NCBI RefSeq assembly: GCF_009649685.1
Contig: NZ_WJPK01000002.1
Span: 660,202 to 724,201, forward strand
DNA length: 64,000 bases
Source of the DNA: Flavobacteriaceae bacterium EG-1
GTDB taxonomy: Bacteria > Bacteroidota > Bacteroidia > Flavobacteriales > Flavobacteriaceae
Direction of reading: 5' to 3'
The position numbers were made by a program, and so were the translations under genes. Positions 17,548 to 25,197 of the stretch are shown here, one piece after another. Numbering within the stretch: the first letter of the stretch is position 1; every line of letters starts with the position of its first letter. The notes beneath the pieces are model-generated. The model searched no databases and was not told the origin of the DNA. It saw only the letters and a list, made by a program, of their open reading frames with translations.

Positions 17548-18786
17548 TCAATCAGCTTCTAATTGGATATCTGAATCTAAATCCATTTTTTTCATAGCTA
17601 TAACTGCAAATACAAATGCTACCAATAGGAATACTGCTGCCAGTGCATACGGAGCGCCTGGAAAATAAATTGCTCCTTCGGGTCTAATAAAGTAGTAAAA
17701 CACGGCTGAAAATGTCAATTGACCTATAATTGCCGTAATACTAACCAGCCCTGTAATAGCTCCTTGAAGGTTCCCCTGTTCCTTTTCTGATACTTGATTC
17801 GAAATAACCCCTTGAATTGTAGGACCTGCAACTCCTCCAAAAGCATACGGAATTAAAAAGGCATATAACATCCAAGGTTCTGATGCTTGTGAAAATAAAA
17901 ACATACCTATTGTCCAAAGCACGAAACCTGCGATTATGGTTTTTTTCTTTCCGAATTTCTTTACTACAACACCCACTAAAAAACCCTGTGCAATTGCAAC
18001 TAATAATCCAACAACCATAAGTGAAATACCTATTTCTCTCGGACTCCAATCGTAGCGTTCAATACCATAATACGACCAAGTTGATGGCAAAGCCTGTCCT
18101 GCTAAATTCGCTAAGAAAAAAGCAAAAATTAATAGTAAAACTCCTTTATAATTTCGCAAGCTAACTAACGAAACTCCAGGTATCATTTTCGATGGAATTA
18201 TTTGACGTCTATTTTCAAGTGTTAACGATTCCGGGACAAAGAAATAACCAAAAACAAAATTCGCAAATGTTAATCCGGCCGCAATATAGAAGGGCAACCT
18301 AATATCGATATCACCAAAAAAACCACCTATACCAGGGCCAATAATAAAACCTAGGCCGAATGCAGCACCAATAAGTCCGAAATTCTTGGCCTTATTTTCC
18401 TTGGTACTTATATCAGCAATATAAGCAGAAGCAACAGTAAAACTAGCTCCTGTAATCCCTGCCAAAAAACGACCTACAAATAACCATATAATCGTTGGCG
18501 CCCATGCGTGAATTAAATAATCTATACTCAAACCAAAAAGCGCTAATAAAAGAATAGGACGTCTACCGTATCGGTCTGAAATTTCACCCAATACCGGTGA
18601 AAATAAAAATTGCATCCCTGAGAATGCTGTCATCAGCCACATACCATAAATTACGGCTTGGGCTGTACCTTCTCCTGTTAATTCCATAATTAAATCTGGA
18701 ATTATAGGAATAATTATTCCAATACCTATTACATCAACAAGTATGGTAATAAAGATAAATAGTAAAGCCTTTTTATTTGATTGCAT
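17548..18786 (-). CDS. MFS transporter, TCR/Tet-like exporter
   Basis: 412 aa from the ATG at 18786. A longer in-frame start at 18849 would read through the atpG terminator hairpin and adds a spurious hydrophobic stretch, so it was rejected. Twelve membrane helices are apparent, with the MFS motif GEISDRYGRRPILLLALFG between helices 2 and 3 and DVIGIGIIIPIIPDLI in helix 1, as in TetA-type proton antiporters. Drug specificity cannot be inferred. It is downstream of the ATP synthase operon on the same strand but separated from it by a strong terminator. Confidence 0.9.
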   Translation of the reverse strand: MQSNKKALLFIFITILVDVIGIGIIIPIIPDLIMELTGEGTAQAVIYGMWLMTAFSGMQFLFSPVLGEISDRYGRRPILLLALFGLSIDYLIHAWAPTIIWLFVGRFLAGITGASFTVASAYIADISTKENKAKNFGLIGAAFGLGFIIGPGIGGFFGDIDIRLPFYIAAGLTFANFVFGYFFVPESLTLENRRQIIPSKMIPGVSLVSLRNYKGVLLLIFAFFLANLAGQALPSTWSYYGIERYDWSPREIGISLMVVGLLVAIAQGFLVGVVVKKFGKKKTIIAGFVLWTIGMFLFSQASEPWMLYAFLIPYAFGGVAGPTIQGVISNQVSEKEQGNLQGAITGLVSITAIIGQLTFSAVFYYFIRPEGAIYFPGAPYALAAVFLLVAFVFAVIAMKKMDLDSDIQLEAD

Positions 18787-18834
18787 TATTGTGCTAAAAC
18801 TCGTGTAAAAAAAAACAAATAAAAATATTAGTGT

Positions 18835-18870
18835 AAAAAGAAACCTCACTTTGTTGTGAGGTTTCTTTTT
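18835..18870. terminator. Terminator of the ATP synthase operon
   Basis: Perfect 15-bp arms, AAAAAGAAACCTCAC (18835-18849) and its complement (18856-18870), with a 6-nt loop and T-runs on both strands. It lies about 80 bp after the atpG stop, reading leftward. Confidence 0.85.
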
Positions 18871-18897
18871 ATTTAAAATTATGCCTTTCGACTTATC

Positions 18898-18921
18898 TTA
18901 ATTATTTAAAGCCTCGGCACT
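18898..18921 (-). repeat. Second copy of the last codons of atpG, outside the gene
   Basis: On the minus strand this 24-bp stretch reads AGT GCC GAG GCT TTA AAT AAT TAA (S-A-E-A-L-N-N-stop). The true atpG end at 18974-18951 reads GGT GCT GAA GCA TTG AAC AAT TAG (G-A-E-A-L-N-N-stop). The two match at 17 of 24 bases, and apart from the first codon all differences are synonymous, including the change of stop codon. The spacing is 53 bp. Sequence upstream of the second copy is not related to atpG in that frame. It looks like the remnant of another atpG 3' end. Confidence 0.75.
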
Positions 18922-18950
18922 TTGATAATTTGGCTACGCTATCGTTTCGC

Positions 18951-19805
18951 CTAATTGTTCAATGCTTCAGCACCACCAACAATTTCAAGGATTTCGTTAG
19001 TAATTGCAGCTTGTCTTGCTTTGTTGTATGTCAATTTCAATTGATCTCTAAGCTCAGTAGCATTATCAGTGGCTTTATGCATCGCTGTCATACGCGCACC
19101 ATGTTCACTGGCAAAAGAATCACGAATACCTTTATACAATTGAGTTTTTAATGATTTCGGAATTAACTGCTCTACTATTTCTGGCTTTGATGGTTCAAAA
19201 ATGTAATCTTTGCTTGTAACTTCACCACCCTCAGTAGGCACAATTGGCAAGAATTGCTCCGTCAATATTATTTGAGTAGCAGCATTCTTAAACTTATTAT
19301 AAACTATATCAATCTTGTCATAAGAACCACTTGTAAATTGCTCCATTAAGCCTTCTGCAATAGTAGCAACATTATCAAAATTTAGGTCATCATACACTTC
19401 ACTATGATTAGCAACAACATTAAATCTTTTACCTAAAATATCATTTGCCTTTTTACCTATAGCAACAATGTCTACTTGCTTACCTGCATAAGTCTCTTCG
19501 ATCAATAAAGTACTTTGCTTGATAATATTAGCATTAAAAGCACCACATAAACCTCTATTTGATGTTATGGCTACCACTAATACTTTTTTTACTTCACGTT
19601 GATCAGAAAACTTATTGCCCACTTCAAGACTACTACTTAAGTTCTGCAACAACTCTGTTAATTTATTGGCATAAGGACGCATTGCTGTGATAGCATCTTG
19701 AGCCTTTTTTAATTTGGCAGCAGATACCATTTTCATAGCACTGGTAATCTGCATGGTTGAAGAAACCGATGCAATCCTATTCCTAATCTCCTTTAAGTTT
19801 GCCAT
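18951..19805 (-). CDS. atpG: ATP synthase F1, gamma subunit
   Basis: 284 aa, ATG start. N-terminal ANLKEIRNRIASVSSTMQIT and C-terminal ATELRDQLKLTYNKARQAAI with TNEILEIVGGAEAL are the family ends that form the central coiled-coil shaft. NRGLCGAFN lies in the middle. It turns inside the alpha3beta3 hexamer. It is the last gene of the atpBEFHAG operon and is followed by the duplicated tail and the terminator. Confidence 0.98.
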   Translation of the reverse strand: MANLKEIRNRIASVSSTMQITSAMKMVSAAKLKKAQDAITAMRPYANKLTELLQNLSSSLEVGNKFSDQREVKKVLVVAITSNRGLCGAFNANIIKQSTLLIEETYAGKQVDIVAIGKKANDILGKRFNVVANHSEVYDDLNFDNVATIAEGLMEQFTSGSYDKIDIVYNKFKNAATQIILTEQFLPIVPTEGGEVTSKDYIFEPSKPEIVEQLIPKSLKTQLYKGIRDSFASEHGARMTAMHKATDNATELRDQLKLTYNKARQAAITNEILEIVGGAEALNN

Positions 19806-19877
19806 ACTTTATAGTATTAACTAAATAGTAAAAAGCATTCAGTTATTCACTAAATACCTTTTACTTTTTACTATCTA

Positions 19878-21458
19878 TTACCCTTTATACTTTGCTGAAA
19901 GATCTTTTGCTACTGTTGTTAACGTATCAATAACCTCATCAGTTAATTTACCTGATTTTAAAGTATCTAATACATCTCTATGCTTAGCATTTAAGAACTC
20001 GATATAATCACGTTCAAATTCTTTTACTTTTTCAACTGGCACATCACGCAACAAGTTTTTAGAACCTGCATAAATAATTGCAACTTGATCTTCTACTGTA
20101 AATGGATCGTTTTGCGCTTGCTTTAATATTTCAACATTACGCTTTCCTTTTTCGATAACATTTAAGGTAGCAGCATCTAAATCGGAACCAAACTTAGCAA
20201 AAGCTTCTAATTCACGGAATTGTGCTTGATCTAATTTTAATGTACCTGCAACTTTCTTCATTGATTTAATCTGCGCATTACCACCAACACGAGATACAGA
20301 AATACCCACGTTAATTGCAGGTCTTACACCTTGGTTGAATAAATCTTGCTCTAAGAATATTTGACCATCAGTAATTGAAATTACGTTGGTTGGAATATAT
20401 GCAGAAACGTCACCTGCTTGCGTTTCAATAATTGGCAAGGCTGTTAATGAACCACCACCTTTTACCATAGGTTTTAAAACTTCTGGTAAATCGTTCATGT
20501 TCTTTGCAATTTCATCATCATTGATAACTTTTGCTGCACGCTCTAATAATCTAGAGTGTAGGTAGAAAACATCCCCAGGATATGCCTCACGACCCGGTGG
20601 TCTTCTTAATAAAAGTGATACTTCACGATAAGCAACCGCCTGTTTCGATAAATCATCATAGATGATTAATGCTGGACGACCAGTATCACGGAAATATTCA
20701 CCTATTGATGCACCAGCCATTGGAGCATAAACCTGCATTGGCGCAGGGTCTGATGCATTAGCAGCAACTATGGTTGTATACGCTAAAGCACCTTTATCTT
20801 CTAATACCTTTGCAATATTTGCAACAGTAGAAGCTTTTTGACCAATAGCAACATATATACAATAAACAGGCTCACCTGCATCGTAAAATTCTTTTTGATT
20901 TAAAATGGTATCAATACAAACTGTTGTTTTACCCGTTTGACGGTCACCAATAACAAGTTCACGTTGACCTCTACCAACAGGAATCATAGCATCAATTGCT
21001 TTAATACCACTCTGTAATGGCTCAGTTACCGGCTCACGGAAAATTACACCTGGCGCTTTGCGCTCAAGCGGCATTTCATAGGTGTCACCAACGATAGGAC
21101 CTTTACCATCTATAGGATTACCTAATGTATCTACAACACGACCAACAATACCTTCACCAACTTTTAATGATGCAATACGTTGTGTACGTTTTACCACAGC
21201 ACCCTCGCTAACTCCACGAGAAGGACCTAATAATACAACACCAACGTTATCTTCTTCCAAGTTAAGTACGATACCCTCTAGGCCACCTTCGAATTCAACT
21301 AATTCACCATATTGAACGTTAGATAGTCCGTATACACGGGCAATACCATCACCAACTTGCAATACTGTACCTACCTCGTCTAATGAGGCTTCAGCCTTGA
21401 AACCTGATAATTGTTTTTTTAAGATTGCTGATACCTCAGCGGCTTTTACTCCTGCCAT
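19878..21458 (-). CDS. atpA: ATP synthase F1, alpha subunit
   Basis: 526 aa, ATG start. P-loop GDRQTGKT at residues 171-178, the [29 protein letters not shown] block (only key part cited: [12 protein letters not shown]) and the conserved [18 protein letters not shown]. It carries the non-catalytic nucleotide sites of F1. The beta (atpD) and epsilon (atpC) genes do not follow, which is normal for Bacteroidota. Confidence 0.98.
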   Translation of the reverse strand: MAGVKAAEVSAILKKQLSGFKAEASLDEVGTVLQVGDGIARVYGLSNVQYGELVEFEGGLEGIVLNLEEDNVGVVLLGPSRGVSEGAVVKRTQRIASLKVGEGIVGRVVDTLGNPIDGKGPIVGDTYEMPLERKAPGVIFREPVTEPLQSGIKAIDAMIPVGRGQRELVIGDRQTGKTTVCIDTILNQKEFYDAGEPVYCIYVAIGQKASTVANIAKVLEDKGALAYTTIVAANASDPAPMQVYAPMAGASIGEYFRDTGRPALIIYDDLSKQAVAYREVSLLLRRPPGREAYPGDVFYLHSRLLERAAKVINDDEIAKNMNDLPEVLKPMVKGGGSLTALPIIETQAGDVSAYIPTNVISITDGQIFLEQDLFNQGVRPAINVGISVSRVGGNAQIKSMKKVAGTLKLDQAQFRELEAFAKFGSDLDAATLNVIEKGKRNVEILKQAQNDPFTVEDQVAIIYAGSKNLLRDVPVEKVKEFERDYIEFLNAKHRDVLDTLKSGKLTDEVIDTLTTVAKDLSAKYKG

Positions 21459-21497
21459 TTTTCTAGATATAAGTCTTAGGCGTCTTTGCCTTAATTA

Positions 21498-22037
21498 TTA
21501 TAAACTTGTTGCGAATTCTCGCTTTAAACTACTTAATTTGTTTGCTATACTAGCATCATATTGTAAATCGCCTACTCTAAGTATAAAACCACCTACAATA
21601 CTCTCGTCAATTTTGTTTTCAAGTACAACCTTATTTCCAATTATACTTTCAACTTTTTTCAATATTTTCTTTTCCATATCAGCAGTTAAAGGCACTGCCG
21701 TAGTAACAAAAGCTACTCCTTCTCCTTTTAATTGCTCATTTAATATGATGTATTTCTCGGCAACTTCACTTAACAAAGACACTCTTTTGTTGTCTACCAA
21801 CATTGAAATTAAGCCCTCTGAAACTGCATGATTTCCTTTAAAAACTTCTGAAAGCACCTGCTTTTTATCTGACCCTTTAATTACAGGACTCGCTAACATC
21901 TCACGCAATTCAGTACTATCAGCTATGGTTGCAACAATTGAACGCATATCATTTTCAATAGCGCTCGTTGCTTTATTATCAACTGCTAAATCTAAAATTG
22001 CTTTTGCGTAACGTATGGCTGCTCTTGAATTACTCAT
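21498..22037 (-). CDS. atpH: ATP synthase F1, delta subunit
   Basis: 179 aa, ATG start. The OSCP/delta family is recognisable by the N-terminal RAAIRYAKAILDLAVD and the C-terminal DESIVGGFILRVGDLQYDAS. Delta joins the peripheral stalk to F1. Two bases separate it from atpF. Confidence 0.95.
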   Translation of the reverse strand: MSNSRAAIRYAKAILDLAVDNKATSAIENDMRSIVATIADSTELREMLASPVIKGSDKKQVLSEVFKGNHAVSEGLISMLVDNKRVSLLSEVAEKYIILNEQLKGEGVAFVTTAVPLTADMEKKILKKVESIIGNKVVLENKIDESIVGGFILRVGDLQYDASIANKLSSLKREFATSL

Positions 22038-22039
22038 TC

Positions 22040-22540
22040 TTAGTTCAATTTGATATCGCCCAACATTTCGTCAACCAATTTCAATTGCTTGTCTTTGTTA
22101 GAAAGTTGTTCTTTAATCACTTTTTCTGCTATATCTACAGAAAGGTTAGCTACCTGACTTTTTATATCAGCAACCGCAGCTTTCTTCTCACTTTCAATCG
22201 TAGCTTGCGCTTGCTTAATCATTTTATCCGCCTCAACATTAGCCGCTTCTTTAGCGTCTTCAATAATTTTATTTTTCATGTCACGCGCATCCTTCATCAA
22301 AGCTTCACGCTCTGCTCTTGCTTCTTTTAATAGCTTTTCACTATCTGCAGTAACATTTTGCATTTCTTTCTTTGCATCTTCGGCTGCTGCCAATGCATCT
22401 TTTATACCATCTTCACGCTCATTAACAGCGCTTAAAATTGGTTTCCATGCAAATTTCCACAATAAGAAAAGTAGTAGGCCAAACAATAATGTTTGCCAAA
22501 AAAACAGTCCAAAAGAAAACTCTTCTATTAATTTTTCCAT
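22040..22540 (-). CDS. atpF: ATP synthase Fo, b subunit
   Basis: 166 aa, ATG start. One N-terminal membrane helix (about 9-30, FFWQTLLFGLLLFLLWKFAW with KPI following) and a long charged helix (about 35-155) that forms the dimeric peripheral stalk. Length and layout are typical. Confidence 0.96.
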   Translation of the reverse strand: MEKLIEEFSFGLFFWQTLLFGLLLFLLWKFAWKPILSAVNEREDGIKDALAAAEDAKKEMQNVTADSEKLLKEARAEREALMKDARDMKNKIIEDAKEAANVEADKMIKQAQATIESEKKAAVADIKSQVANLSVDIAEKVIKEQLSNKDKQLKLVDEMLGDIKLN

Positions 22541-22577
22541 CTCTAATTACTTTATGAAACTTTTAATTTTTAAAATA

Positions 22578-22614
22578 AAGTAACAGCTACAACCAACCGT
22601 TGCAACTGTTACTT
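22578..22614 (-). other. Hairpin between atpE and atpF
   Basis: Nine-bp perfect arms, AAGTAACAG (22578-22586) and CTGTTACTT (22606-22614), with a possible inner CAAC/GTTG stem. On the transcript it follows the atpE stop by about 12 nt. It could protect the atpE message from 3' decay or cause partial termination. No strong U-tract follows. Confidence 0.5.
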
Positions 22615-22626
22615 AAGAACATAGAA

Positions 22627-22818
22627 TTATACTGCGAATAAAGCAGCAAATCCAATACCTTCAATAAGTGCAGCAGCAATTAACATCGCTGTCTGAATCT
22701 TTCCGTAAGCTTCTGGCTGACGTGCAATAGCGTCCATTGCTGAACCACCAATTTTACCGATACCGATACCAACACCGATTACAACTAAACCTGCACCTAC
22801 CATTACTGGGATCTCCAT
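22627..22818 (-). CDS. atpE: ATP synthase Fo, c subunit
   Basis: 63 aa, ATG start. Two membrane helices joined by the polar loop ARQPEA (residues 32-37). The ion carrier is E53 in LIEGIGFAALF. The Gln and the Ser/Thr next to the carboxylate that mark sodium-type rings are absent, so coupling is most likely to protons. It is flanked by hairpins on both sides in the operon. Confidence 0.96.
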   Translation of the reverse strand: MEIPVMVGAGLVVIGVGIGIGKIGGSAMDAIARQPEAYGKIQTAMLIAAALIEGIGFAALFAV

Positions 22819-22856
22819 AATATATATAGTTTAAAAATTAAAAATTCAATTCTACA

Positions 22857-22876
22857 ATTAGCACTTTAGTGCTAAT
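22857..22876 (-). other. Hairpin between atpB and atpE
   Basis: Perfect 8-bp arms ATTAGCAC (22857-22864) and GTGCTAAT (22869-22876) with a 4-nt loop, 10 bp after the atpB stop in the transcribed direction. Possible mRNA stability or processing element upstream of atpE. Confidence 0.5.
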
Positions 22877-22886
22877 CAAATTAATA

Positions 22887-24014
22887 CTACAAATGCTGAA
22901 TCTCGCCTTCATGCTCTTCTGCATGGGCATGCGATTCACTCGCAAAGCCGAAATACAACGCCGACAACATTGTGAAAATATATGCTTGTAATAAGGCTAC
23001 TAAAACCTCAATTAAAGATATAGCGAAAGCTAAACCGAACGATAAAGAACTGCCTAACCAACTTTTAAATATAAACATCAATCCTATTAAGCTCATTAGT
23101 ACAATATGCCCTGCCTGCATGTTAGCATACAAACGAATTAATAACGAAAATGGCTTAATAAATATCCCCAACACCTCAATAGGTATTAAAATAGGATACA
23201 ATAGTAGTTTACCATACCAAGGTAGCGTATCTCCTAAGGGATCAAAAATATGTTTCCAGTAATCTTTTGTTCCTGTAAAGTTTGTAAATAGAAAGGTTAA
23301 TAGCGCTAAAGCAAATGTAATAGCAATATTTCCTGTAACATTTACTCCTAATGGAGTTAAACCAAAAATATTTAAAAACCATATAAAGAAAAAGATGGAT
23401 AATAAATAAGGCATGTATTTCTTATACTTTTCTTCACCAATATTTGGTCTAGCAATATCATCTCTTATATAAAGTATTATGGGCTCAAAAAAGCGACCTG
23501 CACCAGAAGGTATTCCGCCATTTTTTGCATAAGACTTAGCCAAGCCTCTAAACAAAAAGAACATCAATAAACATGTAATAAAAATCATTACCACACTTTT
23601 CGTAATTGAAAAATCAATTGGCTTTTCATTTACCGGATGATGAGATTCATCATAATTAATGGTTCCTTCAGCATCGGTTTTATATATTTTACTGTGGTAT
23701 AACTTATAATATGTACCATCAACCTCTGCTAATTCCTCACCATGGTGAAATTTAGAAGAAGAAAACACCTTTAAGCCATCATCCCATAAAATAACTGGTA
23801 GTGGAAACCCAACGTAAACATGTTCGTGTTGTTCGTTAGTATATGAGTACAACGAAAAATCATGTGAGTCTTTAAGGTGGTGTTGAACATACTCCTTAAT
23901 CTCGGTTTTAAGGTCTTTTTTAGGCTCGTCAGAAGTACTTACTTCTTTAGCAAATGAACTGGCACATAAGAGTAGTGCTGCTACCAAAAGGAATTTCGAA
24001 AAGTATATGCGCAT
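22887..24014 (-). CDS. atpB: ATP synthase Fo, a subunit, with exported N-terminal extension
   Basis: 375 aa from the ATG at 24014 (an in-frame TTG at 24023 would add three residues). A signal peptide (about 1-22) is followed by an extension of about 115 residues rich in His, Asp and Glu, then the membrane core (about 145-365). The essential arginine is in SLLIRLYANMQAGHIV. Long exported N-termini are usual for AtpB in Bacteroidota and absent from the E. coli protein. It forms the ion half-channels facing the c ring. A -7 box upstream suggests its own promoter. Confidence 0.95.
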   Translation of the reverse strand: MRIYFSKFLLVAALLLCASSFAKEVSTSDEPKKDLKTEIKEYVQHHLKDSHDFSLYSYTNEQHEHVYVGFPLPVILWDDGLKVFSSSKFHHGEELAEVDGTYYKLYHSKIYKTDAEGTINYDESHHPVNEKPIDFSITKSVVMIFITCLLMFFLFRGLAKSYAKNGGIPSGAGRFFEPIILYIRDDIARPNIGEEKYKKYMPYLLSIFFFIWFLNIFGLTPLGVNVTGNIAITFALALLTFLFTNFTGTKDYWKHIFDPLGDTLPWYGKLLLYPILIPIEVLGIFIKPFSLLIRLYANMQAGHIVLMSLIGLMFIFKSWLGSSLSFGLAFAISLIEVLVALLQAYIFTMLSALYFGFASESHAHAEEHEGEIQHL

Positions 24015-24048
24015 ATTGCTCAAAAATATCGGTCTCTAAAAATCGCTG

Positions 24049-24056
24049 CAAATGTA
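24049..24056 (-). promoter_or_regulatory. -7 box of a promoter for atpBEFHAG
   Basis: Minus-strand TACATTTG is a perfect TAnnTTTG box, 34 bp upstream of the atpB ATG. The -33 region is T-rich but lacks TTTG. It would allow the core ATP synthase genes to be transcribed separately from sprE, the bactofilin and atpZ. Confidence 0.42.
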
Positions 24057-24132
24057 CGGCATTCTTCTAAAAAGAAAAAAGCATTTTAAATCTTTATTTT
24101 TAAGCTATTAGAAGCAGTAACATTACCCAGTA

Positions 24133-24525
24133 TTATTTTAGATTACGCAACATTTTTGCCATGTAAATAGTTTCTAAAAACAGACAAATCACATAAGGTA
24201 TAAAGAATGCCGCAAATTCTAATCTACTCATTTCTCCATCCATTTTATATGAAGGATAAAAAAGAAGGAAAAAGAATATAAATTTTAAAAAACTACCCGC
24301 CATAAAAAGAAATCCGATGTAGTCCTTTAGTTTAAACCTGAGTTGATAAAGGAAAATGTAAATAAAAAGAGCTAGTGATGCATTAACAATGTACGACAAT
24401 TGTATTTTGTTACCGAAAACTGGAAGTCCCATATTTTCTAACCATAAAGTATGTATAACAAAAACAACTATTAAAGTAAATATTACAAGAAGTATAAATT
24501 GAGTAACAGGGCTTAATTTTTGCAT
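24133..24525 (-). CDS. Small membrane protein in the AtpI position (DUF6168-like)
   Basis: 130 aa, ATG start overlapping the atpZ stop (TAATG). Four membrane helices are predicted (about 8-26, 40-60, 70-92, 103-122). It occupies the place where atpI sits in other atp operons, between atpZ and atpB, but AtpI similarity is not evident from the sequence. An assembly or ion-supply role for the c ring is a guess from position. Flavobacteriaceae often encode such a protein here. Confidence 0.7.
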   Translation of the reverse strand: MQKLSPVTQFILLVIFTLIVVFVIHTLWLENMGLPVFGNKIQLSYIVNASLALFIYIFLYQLRFKLKDYIGFLFMAGSFLKFIFFFLLFYPSYKMDGEMSRLEFAAFFIPYVICLFLETIYMAKMLRNLK

Positions 24526-24755
24526 TAGTACTTAATACGTTTTAACTGACGCAAAACTACCCAAATAGCAATTGCCACACCAATTAGTGTGGCAATTGCT
24601 GTAAAAATTCTTTTTTCTGTTTGATAATGTGCGTCTAACCAAAGACCACCTTTTGCTGCAAAAAAGATAATAGCACCCATTTCAATGCCAATGCCAGAAA
24701 GCATCGCCACATTCTTCAGATTGTTTTTTTTCTTAAGAGGCTTTTGCTTTTTCAC
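24525..24755 (-). CDS. atpZ: AtpZ/AtpI family protein
   Basis: 76 aa from a GTG at 24755, giving MKKQKPLKKKNNLKNVAMLS. An in-frame ATG at 24794 would add 13 residues (MALSLLLVVQTQE) that look like the shifted reading of the bactofilin tail, so I prefer the GTG. Two membrane helices (about 24-40 and 52-68) are joined by GLWLDAHYQTEKR, with the G-x-WLD signature of AtpZ. AtpZ assists ATP synthase assembly or c-ring function and sits at the head of many atp operons. A 14-bp inverted repeat lies inside the gene. Confidence 0.78.
   Translation of the reverse strand: MKKQKPLKKKNNLKNVAMLSGIGIEMGAIIFFAAKGGLWLDAHYQTEKRIFTAIATLIGVAIAIWVVLRQLKRIKY
24567..24600 (-). other. Perfect 14-bp inverted repeat inside atpZ
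   Basis: Arms AGCAATTGCCACAC (24567-24580) and GTGTGGCAATTGCT (24587-24600) with a 6-nt loop, within the codons for the second membrane helix. The mRNA would form a strong hairpin about 40 nt before the atpZ stop. There is no U-tract after it. Confidence 0.6.
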
Positions 24756-25194
24756 TTCCTGAGTTTGTACTACCAAAAGAAGACTTAAAGCCACTTGAAG
24801 TAGCTGTTGCGCTAGAAGCCGTAGTTGACCCTCCTCTACCTTTCATTGAACATGATGCATTAAAAGCTGCTCCTGGTTCTACTGCCAATTTAGTTACGGT
24901 AACTGTACCTTCAATTACAGCTGAAGATTTTAATGATAATAAATCAGATACAATTAACTCGCCATTAAAGCTTCCATCAATATCTGCATTTACACATTCT
25001 ACTTTTCCTTTAATAAGACCATCTTTTCCAATAACCACTTTACCAGTAGTTTTTAGGTTACCATCTAGTTTTCCATCTATTCTGAAATCTGCTTCAGAAA
25101 CGATATCTCCTTTAATTCTAGTATTTTTTTCTATTCTATTGGGTTGTCCGCCTATTTCGCTCATAGTTCTAGGTTTTTGTTTATCTGAAAACAT
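24733..25194 (-). CDS. Bactofilin (polymer-forming cytoskeletal protein)
   Basis: 153 aa, ATG start. The central bactofilin beta-helix (about 15-110) shows the repeating pattern IKGDIVSEADFRIDGKLDGN and GKVVIGKDGLIKGKVECVNA. Low-complexity Ser/Ala/Gly tails flank it. Bactofilins polymerise without nucleotide and organise envelope processes. The gene overlaps atpZ by 23 bp and follows sprE by 3 bp, so sprE, the bactofilin and atpZ are probably one transcript. Confidence 0.93.
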   Translation of the reverse strand: MFSDKQKPRTMSEIGGQPNRIEKNTRIKGDIVSEADFRIDGKLDGNLKTTGKVVIGKDGLIKGKVECVNADIDGSFNGELIVSDLLSLKSSAVIEGTVTVTKLAVEPGAAFNASCSMKGRGGSTTASSATATSSGFKSSFGSTNSGSEKAKAS

Positions 25195-25197
25195 TAT

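Noticed and set aside
18787-18849. Upstream extension of the MFS transporter start
   Set aside because: The added 21 residues would be encoded through the atpG terminator hairpin; the ATG at 18786 gives the normal MFS N-terminus.
21397-21831. 144-codon open frame on the plus strand across the atpA/atpH junction
   Set aside because: Antisense to two certain ATP synthase genes, no family pattern, composition follows the opposite-strand codons.
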